From Lycocorax pyrrhopterus obiensis (taxonomy: Eukaryota; Chordata; Aves; Passeriformes; Paradisaeidae): a stretch of 64,000 bases of DNA. The notes under the pieces were generated by a model. That model had not been told where the DNA came from. It did no database searches and saw only the letters and a program-made list of their open reading frames with translations. Of this stretch, positions 1 to 12,175 are shown in pieces (position 1 is the stretch's first letter; every line of letters starts with the position of its first letter). Position numbers and translations under genes: made by a program. The stretch is from positions 8,227,168 through 8,291,167 of the forward strand of contig JACSVZ010000016.1 in the NCBI GenBank assembly GCA_014706295.1, given 5' to 3'.

Positions 1-1555
1 CTTACACATGCCAAAATCAGTCAGAAATACTCTCTTTGCTAGGCATTCATAGCACAAAAACACTGTCCCTGCTGCTGTTCTCAACCTTCTCTTTTCGTAC
101 AGCGTATGACAGCACTCTCTCACAGCTTTCTCCCAAGACTCCCTAATAGCCCCTGCTCTCTACTAGTCTTCTTTTCACTAGGCAAAGTGGTAGTTTGAAT
201 TTTTGAATCATAATTTAAAAGGGATGCTGTCAACTGTATATGAAGAACAAAAAACACTGGACCAGATTTTCAAAGGCGCTTCAGCACGGACTTGACAATT
301 TCGCTTGTAACTGTCACTGCAAAATTGAATGTATCTCTCACTGGTAATGCTGACGTGTCCTGGACTACAGCTAAAATTTGCAGATTTAGACTATGCCTAC
401 CTATTTTTCACACACACCTACTAGGAAACAGAATTCAAAATATTTATATGGTCTGGGTACTATCAAAATATGCAACATTAATGTTGTCTCATACACCGTA
501 AGCCTGGTGATAAATGATACCCTGTAAGCTACGCTCCGAGGTGCTGAATGCCTGCAACATCTGTGGGACCTGAAGGCAATCAGCACTCTGAGCCATCAGA
601 TAACAGGTTTGACGGTCTTGTAGCCAGTCTGACAGTCTGGATATCTAATTTGCATTTAGAAGAGTGTCATATTCAAATGTATATAATTTTGTGCATTAAA
701 TTAAAAATTAAACTGGAACCCTGTGCGTTAAACCCTAGCTGGTTGCAAACTAAAAAATGTTTTCATGTATTTAAAGAAAAAGATCAAACAAATTAGCATC
801 AAAACGAAACGGCAATCTGCTGCAGCAGCCTTTGCCCTTACTAGGTCAAGCATGGGGTACCAAAAAAGCAGAGCTGCCCAGGGTATCTGAAATAACCTTG
901 TATACACAGAAATAGTATTTCACTCTCCCAGGTGAATGAAACGCAAAAATCAGTCAGCATGAAGATGAAAGCTCATATAGGATTTCTACAGCAATGCCAG
1001 CTCTGATCAATTGAAACACTGTCAGCAGCAGGTTAAGGAGGTATTTATTTAACAAGGGGACAGAATCTAATTGACTTTCCAGGAGAGGAGAGCGAGCAGG
1101 CAGGCGAGCGGGCGCCCACTCGTTCCGCTCGTTGATTCCTACACAGCCCTTTTTCAAGGGGGGCAGGAGCACAACCCTGTGCTCCCCAAGCACGTATTTT
1201 GCCCTCTGCAGACACCAAGGACATCCTCGTCCCCTGCAAAGGGCAGAGCTGCTGGTGGGCCAGGGAGGGGACAGGGCAGCCGTGCTGTTGTGCTTCTGCA
1301 GAATGCCTCCCAGCGTCCTGCCCGCGTGCTGCAGCACAGCCTGCTCCCAGACACAGCACCCAAACCCTCCTCTCTCTCCCTGCCTCTGAAGCATTTAAAC
1401 TATCCACATAAATCACCAGAAAATAAGGGTTTGACCCAGTTACACATCTCAGGGCTCCTCACATTCATTTGCTACTGCTGAACGTAATGGAAATCACAGC
1501 TTTCCTAAAAAACAGGCAGCAGAGAGCGGAAGGGAATTGCTGTTTATGTTCCTAC
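1..1555 (-). other. EPHA4: EPHA4 intron 5 (5' end only)
   Basis: The intron starts with GTAGGA next to exon 5 and continues past the left edge. No exon of the second FN3 domain was found here. The stretch 1080-1380 is richer in GC than the rest and carries several overlapping chance reading frames on both strands, none resembling a known protein. A minus-strand AATAAA occurs at 1044-1049. No recognised transposable element was found. Confidence 0.85.
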
Positions 1556-1894
1556 CTGCTTGGTTAGTTGTCACAGTGACTGACACAGCCTGGTCCTGGC
1601 TGGGGTTTTGCCTGGACACTCCATTCACTGCCCAGACTTCAAAGGTGTAGTTGGTGTGTGCCAGGAGGTCAGTGATGGAGACTTTGGTGGTTTTCAGGCC
1701 GTTCTGCTGGGGGCTGAAGTGCACCCCACTGCCACAGGAGCGGCAGCGGCTGAGCTCGCCGGCCCCGCACCTCTTGCACACCACGTTGTAGGAGATGTCC
1801 TCCCGGCCACCCTTGCTCTGGGGGGGACTCCACTCCAGGTTCACTGAGGTCTCGTTGACATTGGAAATCAGGTTCTGGGGAGCAGATGGAGGGC
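1556..1894 (-). CDS. EPHA4: EPHA4 coding exon 5: first fibronectin type III domain
   Basis: This 339-bp exon encodes residues 327-439 plus one base: Arg, then [20 protein letters not shown] through [10 protein letters not shown]. It is the first of the two membrane-proximal FN3 domains. Visible hallmarks are the Pro-rich strand-A start, the Trp in LEWSPP, the paired cysteines CKRCGAG and CRSCGSG typical of Eph FN3-1, and the closing [13 protein letters not shown] motif. NET and NYT are N-glycosylation sequons. The acceptor is CTTTTTAG before 1894, with a long T tract further upstream, and the donor is GTAGGA at 1555. The exon exits in phase 1. If the donor is not used, the frame continues about 20 codons to a stop near 1494. 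Confidence 0.97.
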
Positions 1895-1925
1895 CTAAAA
1901 AGACAAAGTACATGTGTTTTTAGTT

Positions 1926-1955
1926 AAAAAAAAAAAAAAGGCAAAAAAAAAAAAG
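1926..1955. repeat. A/T tract near exon 5 acceptor
   Basis: Two runs of 14 and 13 A separated by GGC. On the gene strand they are T runs 32-61 bases upstream of the exon 5 acceptor, so they extend the pyrimidine-rich context of that splice site. Confidence 0.9.
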
Positions 1956-4900
1956 CTTACATAGTAACATCGGAGTTAAGAGTCCCAGACCCTGTGCAAC
2001 TCCCGTTTAAGTCAAGGACAGCAGAGACCAAACAGAATTTTACTTCTCTCTGTTCTTAATGAAGGCAGAAAAATTAAATGATAAGTCAAACTCTGATCTC
2101 TTCATCTGATGAACTAACAGTATTTTCCAGCTCTAAATGAGCCTGAAAGCTCAGTATTGCAATTAAACAGGAGTGGGACTTTTTCCCTTTCACTATTTAT
2201 ACTTCTTATGAAAAATGTTAAATTTACATATTCTACACTAATTTTTTCCATGATCTCCTGAGCAAAGCATCAAATGCACAAACTCCTGCTTCACTTGAGA
2301 TTTTCAAGGTTCCCCATTACCTACAGGCAGACTCTCATTGAAATTATTACAGAAATATCTCCTGGTGTCTTTTTCTGAAAAATATAAGTGCAATATTTTC
2401 CAGACAAGTTGATGTCAAATCACATTCAGTGAACACTGAAGCCCATCAAGCAGGGACCTGAACATGACAGCTCAGGATGCAGGATGGAGATTTGAGTAGA
2501 AAGCCAGACACAGAACTAAGGCTTTGAAGGATGGGCAATAAGGTTTACGGCAGGGGAGTGCTGGAGAAAATGAAAGAATTGGAAAGGAGAACACGGCGAG
2601 CATCTGAAGGAAGAGCTGATAAAAGAAACCTGGTCAGAAACAAGAGCCCAGATGGAAAGCCTGGCAATAAGGCTGGATCTGAGACACAAGGTCAGCTTTT
2701 CCACCACAGGGACAGGAGACTTCAAGACTCATAAACACGCTGCCGGAGAGCTCCCAGCTGGTTCCAGCACAGGGACTATGGGATTAGGGCACAGAGCCGA
2801 AGGCAGGCTGGGCAGGACCTCCCAGGGCAGGGGAGGGCAGAGGCCAGAGGCAGCAGCCCCTCCTGCACCTGCAGCAGCTCTCCAGAGGTGCTGTGGCCAG
2901 CCCTGCCCGAGCGGACAAGCTGCCGCCAGCATTGCCCTGCCGCGTGCCGACCAACGCACGGGCACAAATCCTATTTGTGTGCTTCAGTCCCCACAGGCCC
3001 CAAACCCACAGGCAAATTGAAAATGCAGAAGAGCTAATCCTGCGACTCCTAATCTAATTTCAATACAGTTGAGACACACTTCTTGTACCCTTAAATTTAA
3101 GAAGGATGATTCAGAGCGAACCCATGAAAGACATGGGTGTTTTACCCATCCCAAAAAGCTTCCCTGACCAACACAAGGCAGCCTGCTCTGGGGCAGAGCA
3201 CACAGGTACTCTGACCACACACACTATGCTTTGGGACAGGGCTGCAGGTAAGCACTGCATCGAACAGAAATGAAACGGAGTGAGAATGAAGCTTGCAAAA
3301 TATAACAGTCCAAACCAGAACACAGTAAAAATAGCTGTGCTTAGTAACTACTGATAGTCAGAACTTTACATACAAATATTATTAGCAGAAAAATACTGGA
3401 AATAATTTTGTAGAAAGTCACAAATTCAAGACACGAGAAAGCTCATGAAAGCTTCTTAGATTTTATCAAAATACATTTGATGGTTGCAATTCAAAAGAAG
3501 TTTAACTCGATCTCCTGGAAGAAATGAAGGGAAGGAGAAAGTTCTGGCATATTTGTCAAATGTTATGGAACTATGAAACTGGCAAAAAAGAATCAGCCAG
3601 CACCAATAGTTTCATTAAGTGTATAAATAAATTAGTCATAACTTCTCATATGCCAAAGGTACAAAAACAGTCATTGTGGTAAAACAGGAACCAAATACAC
3701 TGAAAATGTGAAATTCTACTGAAATTACAAAGTGACTCATCAAGTCTAACATCAAAGAAGTTAAGCTGTTAAGGGATGACTATGGGGAAGATTAATTGTG
3801 GCTCCCTCCTCAATTCATCAAGCTCATCTCAAAGGAAGCCTGAGGCCTGAGCAGGCTGCATAGGACAAGGTTTTGAGGGCTGCATCACCTCCTTGGGTCT
3901 GTGCTTGAAGCCACCAGGATGTAACACATGCTCAACAGGAGACAGGACTTTTATTTTGGGAGAGGTAGGTAGGTTAAGAAAAGAGTCCTAAAAGACACAG
4001 GTCAAATGGGTCTTCAGTACCTAAATGAAAGGTCTCTGTTCTAGGAGTAGCTAAGCAAGGATTGTTTGTCTGTGCTCACTTCAGAAGTACAAAATTATAT
4101 ATTAATTTTGAAAGCAGGGAAATCCTCCCTTCTTGCCAAACCTTTGAAACAGTCTGTGAGTTAATCGGGGTTGACAGGTAGAATTACTGCAAGAAGAGAG
4201 AGCCGAGTCCAACCCCTGAGCCAGGGAGCCCTCCTGCCTGCTGCACCACCAGGCTGCCATTCATGGCTTTTATTTATTCACTGGCAGCATTTAGGACTCC
4301 TAAGGACAAAACCCTTTTACTCAAAGATCAGTTACCGAACACAGTAAGAGATGTTTCCTGATCCAAAAACCAGACGAGAAAGAAAAAAGAAAGAAAGTGG
4401 TTTTAATCTCTATTCATCACATGGAAATGGAGGCAGAGAGAGATGTGGCGAGACAAGGGCACACAAGACGTGCTTTGCACATCTGGGCAGTGGTCAAAAC
4501 TGTCCCACGTCCCAGCCCAATGCCTCTGTCCCATAACCAGCTCTCCTTCCCCCAAAAGCTGGCTTTGCCAGCTCCCCTGGGTACAAGAAAGCGGTCTCTG
4601 CTTAGCCTGCAAATACACAAGCCTGCTTTGCAAAAATACACTCAGAGTGCAATGAGGTGGAAGACACTCCTGAAATCGTGAACTCAAGCAGCAGCGCAGG
4701 AACTGCTGAGCAGGAACTGAACCAAACTCCCTCTACCCCAGACTTCCCCGAACTGCCTCACACCTGGGTCTCTCTTCAGGGCAGGCAGGTGCACAAGGTG
4801 ACAACACCTGTCCCTCCACACTGTCAAGGGAACAGGAGAACCAACAAAAGCCTCTGGGGGGAAACAGCAGCCTCAGCAGGCTGCAAGCCCAGGTGCACAT

Positions 4901-7900
4901 TGTACAGGGAACGTCTGCCCTGGCCAGAGCAGCAGCCAGAGCCAGTGGGAGCTGAGGCTGTGTGTCCTACCAGAAACTGGTCAGGACGTGGCAGCAGCAA
5001 GCCCTGAACAGGAACTACTCATGTGGGAAACATCAAGAGCCTTACAGCGAGGAAAAGCAAAAGGCATTTTGAACAGAGCATTCACTCGCTGCAGTCACAC
5101 ACACGAGAGCATCGACTCGGAGCACAGCCAGGAGAGCTGAGATAAGGTGGTGTCAGTGCAAACACCTCCCACCCCGAGAAGCTCCAGCTCTGCCAGGGCC
5201 AAGAATATCCCCATTTCAGGGGGGTTTTCCCAAAGCAAAGACCTCCATGGGAGGACGGTTCATACTGCCACAGCTGTGGTCTGAAAGATGTGCCTCTTAG
5301 CTCAGATACAGCAGCCAGTTTGGGGTTAAACTCAGACTTAGTCTGATGTCCATTAAGATATTTTCCAAGGCTCTAGGTCCAGTTTCACATGGGAAAATGT
5401 GCCAGAATGAATCAAGCTCCTCAGAAGCAAAAAGTCAGTAATTAGTATGTGGGACAGGGCACCGCAGTGTCTAAACAGAGATGCGACGAAGCGGAAAACC
5501 AGGGAAGCAGATGCTTGCAGGTCACAGAGATGAGTGCACCACCTCCAGCATGAAAAGGAAGATGCGGGGGAGTCTCCAAATGGTGGGCTGACATTACAGT
5601 GAGGGGAAAAGCAATTTCTTTTCTTCCTGGAGCACAGTCATCAATGGAGCTGTTGGCACAGGGAGTGGGGAACAGCTTCAGATTGATGGGCCTGGTTTCA
5701 GATGTTGAAACACAGGGCGTATCTGCTCCTTCAATGGTGATCAAGATTTGCTTTGTTTCTGACAACAGAGCCGCTGCCGATAGATGAGACAAACCCTTTC
5801 AGGGCCGTGGCAGGCTGCGAGGGCCAGGATAGTTCCTGGATGAGTCCAGCTAGCAGGATCCCACAGGAACAGCCAGACCATCGCCCTCTCACAAACCCTG
5901 TGTCCTCTGGCAGAAGAATCTAGCTACGGGGCAGATGAGAGAGGAGACAGGGACCTGTGCCTCTGAATCACCACCACCATCTGTAATTTTGTCACAAGTC
6001 CCATGATCTACAGCATTTTTCATAAATCTCCTGCCAATGGAAGCATGCTATTGCATGGGCTATTTGGCACTCTGGAAGCATGGAGCTAATACTGCCACAC
6101 TGCCCAGAACAGCTTAAAAATGTGATAGTTCCTACAAGAAACGGAATTTAAATCTAAACATTTTAATTCTGAAAACCGACTAATTTCAAAATTAATTTTA
6201 TGATGTTAGGAAGGCAGGTGCTGTTGTTTTCCCTGCACAGGACAACAAAATCACAGGGATGGATCTGCAGGGCCACTCAGTCTTCTCCTGTCAGGGACTG
6301 CAAAGGGGACACAGTTTGATCATGGGGCTTGAAAGCCGGATCCCTCTCCATCCCCTTTAACCAGCACCCTGAACGGACACGGGGGGCACCTCTGTGGGAA
6401 CACAGGGAACGGAAGTTTTTAATTTTATTCCTTCCTGGGGCTCCATAAATCCCGCTTCACAATAAACCCATCAAAATGAAGTGAGCCATGAAGCAAATGG
6501 GAAGGCCCAGGGTGGAGCAGTTCATTGTGTGTGTCAGGGCCGAGGAAAACACTGAAGAGTCTGTTTAGCAACAAATAATCTTCATCAAGCTAATCTTGCT
6601 ATCTTCCTCAACCCTCCTATTAGATTCCCTTACACGTGTTGGGCAATGCAGATTGTTTGGTTTTCTCTTGCTGCAATAGCCATTACAGCTATCTGTCTTT
6701 CACCCACAGATAGAGAGATCTGTCTGTCTTAAGGACAATATTGTACCCCATGTCAAACAAACATTCACAGAAACAAGAGTTTTTAAGGGGTTAATAGCAT
6801 AAGCACTACTTGTACTAAAAGGACTGATGTATTTTAGCACTCCTTTCTACAACTTTAGGCAGTATTTTAACTTTTCATCCATCAACATTTCTCTCCCTCC
6901 CTTCCTACACTCAAGTCTCTCTCCAGCCAGAAGCCTCCCACATGCGCCTGTACGACTGACAAGGACGTGGTGAAAACCATGACAAGGGCACATACCAACA
7001 CCTGACTGTCTCCTTCCTTCCTTCCAGACCACAGGAGATCCCTGTGTGTTCCATTACCTGTGTGCCAGCTCTCTGTGGATTACAGGTCTCTGTGGACACA
7101 CTCAAGGAGCCCCGATGATGCATCCCAGGGATGAAGCCTGGTCTGAGCACTGCAGTGACTCACACACAGCTTCCACAGTGAGACCTGGTAATGCACTTGC
7201 TGTCCAAGACTGAAGGAGCACGTGGGGTGCAGATGGCAAGGGGACACAGATGGGAAGCCAACCAGGCTGCAGACTAACACTGGGCATAATGACACCTCAG
7301 TAAACCGTATACTTGCAAGGAGTACACTATTTTCCATTTAAATCAGCTGCCCTAAAGACTAAGGGGTATCAGAGGTAGTTGAGTCAAACATCAACAGGTT
7401 GTTTGACTGTTGTTTGGATGCCATCCAGCTGAGAACGTTATCCCAAAGCCCCTTTCTTCCTGTCCCCAAAGGACAGCAGCACAAATGTAGGAGGTTCAGC
7501 CTCATAAATCTGGCAAAAGGAGAAAGAATGTCTACCCCAATGCAATGAATGATTTCAAAGAAAGATAGCACAAAGGGGATTAGCTGCAACTGAGTGAATA
7601 TTCCTGCTGCCCTGAGGGATCAGCATGCCCAGCCCTTCATGCACACCACAGGGCAAGCACAGACCCAAGGACGGGGTCTAACCAGGGCGTGCCAGGACTG
7701 CAAGTGCAGCACCACCACAAAGGCACAAGTGGGGAGGAGAGAGCCTCTCCCCTGACAAACGCCATACACCACAAACCCATACAAAGCCATGGCAGAGGAC
7801 ATGCTGTAGCTGGGCTCCTGAAGCTGGAGGGGCTCCAGGGAGACAGGCAGGTGGGCACAGCTGGTTGGGCGTGCAGGGAGACTCCGACCAAGTCAGTCCT

Positions 7901-10900
7901 CCCTTCCTCCCTACAGCTGCAAACCCGACCGATCCACACAACCAAAAAATATCCCTGAAAACTAACCCTGGGATTTGAAGGTAGACTTGTAAGTGTACTT
8001 AAATGGTTATGAGAGAGGTTTTAATATCCCTGGTTTTACATCTTCCTTTTTTATTACTGATCTGCCCAGCAAGGTGTTTCTCTTAAAGTCTCTGTGGGTG
8101 TATGCGGTAAATTCAATTACAGTTTTCTACAAGGAAACCAGACAGACTTGTTTGACATAAAGAATACTGTCTTCACTAAACCAGTTAATTTAGTTCAGCA
8201 ACAGTGTATGGTTAGGAGGCGTGGATTAAAGCACAGAGAACGGAGATGAGAAAGAAATGATTCCCAGCAAAACAGCTCCCGAGTGACCTTGTTGTCCCAT
8301 AAAATGACAAGAAATAAGAAGCACCTTGCAGCTTGGTTCCCTGCTGCCCCAGGTTGACAGGACTCCAGAATCCTTCTTCTAGACAACCAGCAGCTCCAAA
8401 TTTTGGGCAAACAACTTTTGTTCACCAAAGGTAGATGCAAGCAAAGAAATTCCTTTTTCCTTTTCTCAGAGGTCCCATGGCCACAGGACTGAAGATAAAG
8501 TTGTGGGCTTTGGTTTGGCCAATTTTATCAGACACAAGTAGCCTTTATATACTGTTTTCTTATGTTGAAAAACAAAAACATCACAAAACAAACCAAAAAG
8601 CACTTCAGCATAGGGTTCTGACACTTAATTCCTTTAAAGTGAATTTAGCACTTCCAAGAAACCCACTCTGGTGGCACGCAAAACAAAGCTCTCTTAGCCA
8701 CAAATAGCTGCCTGCCTGTCTGCACGTTTCTGTCACAGCCTGGCAGAGGCCTCCTTCAGGAGCTCCCTTTTTCATGCCAGCTAAGTCTTCAGCCACCGAC
8801 AGTAGTAGTGAATTATTCTGGCAGCAACATTACCCATTAAGGACTGAACTGATATTATCAGTATTAGGACTGTAACCACATCTGTTTACTACTAGCCAAT
8901 GGTATAGTTAAGATTTATTACCTTGAAAGATCTGGCTGTGGGAGGAGATCTATTAAAAACGCAAACTGAAACCCACACTTTCCATGGAAGTGCTAATGGA
9001 CATATCTCAAATATAAACCCTCAAGAAGGCAAGCCTTTGTTAGGAGCATCCTGTCAGTCACCAGATCAGTGCATTTAAGATGTACGTCCTTTAAAAGAAA
9101 GATGCTTTTAAAAGATATGTATGTGACTGAGTAACAAGCAGGATGAAACTTCTGAGCCCTGGAAGGAGAAAATTATTAAAAAAATAATTTACTCCATCTG
9201 CGTGGGCATGTGTGTAAAAGCACATTTCTCCAGCAGGTAACGGATGTCTCTGCAGCCAGGGCAGTGGATAATTATTTTCAAGTGGGTTGTCACACTGCAT
9301 TCAGCCCGCGTTCGCCTGACAGTGTGAAATCGGAAGGAAGCTTCATTGGCAATTCCCACCAGACATCAGAAAACCTCAAGCATGTAGAAAAGACTTTAAT
9401 CTTCTTTAACCATTCCCGCACTCCCCTAGAAGAAAATACCGCCTCTTTTTTGAGGCAGAAAAAGCAGACCTTAGCTTGACAAGGATTCAAAATTATTTTA
9501 GCAAACAGAAAATATTGAAATATTGTATTAAAAATAATAGAATAACCTGCTGCAGTTCAAAGCTTTCTTACTTCAGCTAAAACTGTGAAAGGCCTACAAA
9601 AATACTGTTAAATGCAGCTGTGTGCCAGCTATGGGTGTTTGCTAATCAAAGTCAATCAGGCAGACCAGCAGGCCTCAATGGGCTTTGGACCAGGACTGAC
9701 AAAAGGATCCTCTTTATGAGCCTGCTCCAGAGACACTGACCCTCTTCATCCACCCTGATTTCAAAGGGAACTCGGGGTATTCAGAAATCTTGAGCTAATT
9801 TGCTACATAATAAACAAGATTCGTACAACAGGGAAGGTTGCTATGACTCACCGTCGTTTAAAAGGAGCCTAGGATGAACTGGCCTGTTTTGAATCGGCAG
9901 CTTGGCCTTGGCTGCACTACAGAGGAGCAGCAAAGTCTTTGATAAGTTAAAGGAGCAGCAGGCACCTGGGAGCAAGCATCTGACTGTCAAACAGCAAGAA
10001 AACCCGACTAGAAATGCACTATCAGAAGCAGTGAAAAGTTTAGCACATCTGCTATACAAGATCTGAGAGCCAGCTTTTGTGTGTAACACAGCGAGAATAA
10101 AGAGACCCAATAAAGAGGCGTACAAAAGAAAAGATCCATACAGTGAACGTTTTCCAAAGATCTTTGGAGCATCTCTGCAGAGAGCAATGAAATGCCAATG
10201 GAAGTACATCAGGTGCCTTTGAAGGGGCCGGCTCAGGCACAGAGAGGCAGCACTAGGGCTCTGCTAAGGCTGTTGGTTGTGTTGCCAGGCTCACCCATAG
10301 GGTCACACTGCTGCTCTCTCACCATGCTGGTACCGTATGGATGGCCTTTAACAACTCCAATCAATGCTCTTTAACTTGATCACGATCCTAGAATCATCTC
10401 CCTGGGGGCAGGGCTGACCATGAAATAGAGAGTTTACTATTTTCAGAGAGGATGCAAAGAAAGTAATTATTAAATAATCAATGTCTTTAAACTCTTTGAG
10501 TTCACTGACCAAAATGTCTGGCAAAGCTGTGTCAGGCACAGTGTTCAAGAGGAAGCACTTTGGCCTCCTCTTTCCATCTCATAAGGCTTCATTAAGCCTG
10601 TACAGCAGTGGAACTGTCAATGATATTTCAGCACGTGAGCTGTGATGCCCTTCAGATATGCCTTTGTTGTTGATCTCTAACCATCTGAAAGAAAAGTTAC
10701 AACGCAGAGTAAATACCTGGGCTGTGTAAGTTTAAGCTTGCAAATAAAGCCCACATTTTCCCGTGACAGTTGTGTATGTTGCTGCCACTAATTGCTTCTT
10801 TCAGCAGTTGTGGACAGGTCCCCCGTTGTTGTGGGCTAATTTACACAAGCACTGGCAGCTCGGACAACCCTCACTTCTCGTCTGCCTGGCTATTCCTGAC

Positions 10901-12154
10901 CGTTTATCATTACAGACTGTGTGTTTTGCAACTGGCGAGACCAAAGCCAAGAGGCCGCAAGATGCAGCAGCCACTTAAAATACCAATCATCTGCTCCATT
11001 TCCACCCCCTCTCCTCTCTGGGCATAGTTAGCTTTACAACTGGGTTATAATAAGGCAAATGATTTGGTAAACAATTCTTCATTTATTTATTTGGGCAAGA
11101 TTCCTTTGACTTCAGCGGGCATTCTGCCAAGCTAGGGATCCTGGACCAGTGCCAGCGATAAAATGCCCATTTCACTGGAATGTACGATTTCCTATTTACT
11201 TGCCAAAAGTACCCTGGTTACCAGCTTCACAATAGGCTTTGTTCCTTTCACCCAGAGGACAATCCAATTAATAGCTCCTCTCTTAAAGAGGCTAAAGAAG
11301 TTAAGCAAAAAGGTCCAGTTACCACTGCAGAGGTGTGGGAAAACTGATGCTTGCAGGTGCCACTCCTTTGGGCTCCAAGCTCCTCTTCCAAGAGTTGCCA
11401 TATAAGAACATTTTGCATTGTCACATATGCTAAGACATGTTATCACATCTACTCTAATGCACTGTGCTGCAGACAATACCACCTGTATTCACTCACTCTT
11501 TCGAGATAAAAGGAATTCCACTGCAGAAACCGGAAAGTTATCTGACAGTCTGACAGGAAAGAAATCCAACCAGAAAAATAAGTTGTTCTGTAATTGGCCC
11601 GACTGCTGAATTTCTTATTCTGTTTGCCCTCTAATTTACTTCAACAACTCTACAGAACTGGGTCCTGACTAACCAAATCAAAGCCCCCACTTAATTGAGT
11701 AAATGTCTCTGTTAATTTAAGGCTCTGGCCAGAAAAATCAGAAGACAGCTAATAAACAGTTGCTGTATTTAAAGGAGTGATGATTTTAAGTCTACTGATT
11801 ATAAACACACACTGTCAAATTATTCCTGTCTCTTCTCTTCAAGCCATAACCACTCCCCTTCTTATTCAATTCCTTCAGCCCATCACCACACACAAGGGGA
11901 GACAGCTTTCTCCTTTGAGATTCCCATCACTCACAATCCCTTTCTCTCGGTCTGGCAGCGATGCAGCGATGGATGGTCTATTTTCCCAGCCTACGTGGAG
12001 AAGAAAAATCATTCTCTCCTTACAGCCTACCCACTGTTTCCTCTGCTCTTGCAACTGCTGTACTACAGCTTAAAAGGCATTCTGATGTACTATTTACATA
12101 ATGAACAATCACATAGGATGTTTTTACGAACAAAACAATTTACTGAAGATACGG

Positions 12155-12175
12155 ATATATATATATATATATATA
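12155..12175. repeat. (TA)n microsatellite
   Basis: About ten perfect AT dinucleotides within intron 4. Confidence 0.95.

Noticed and set aside
4140..4260. Possible CR1 tail (GAGTCCAACCCCTGAGCC)
   Set aside because: Only one short word resembles CR1, and the flanks do not follow the consensus.
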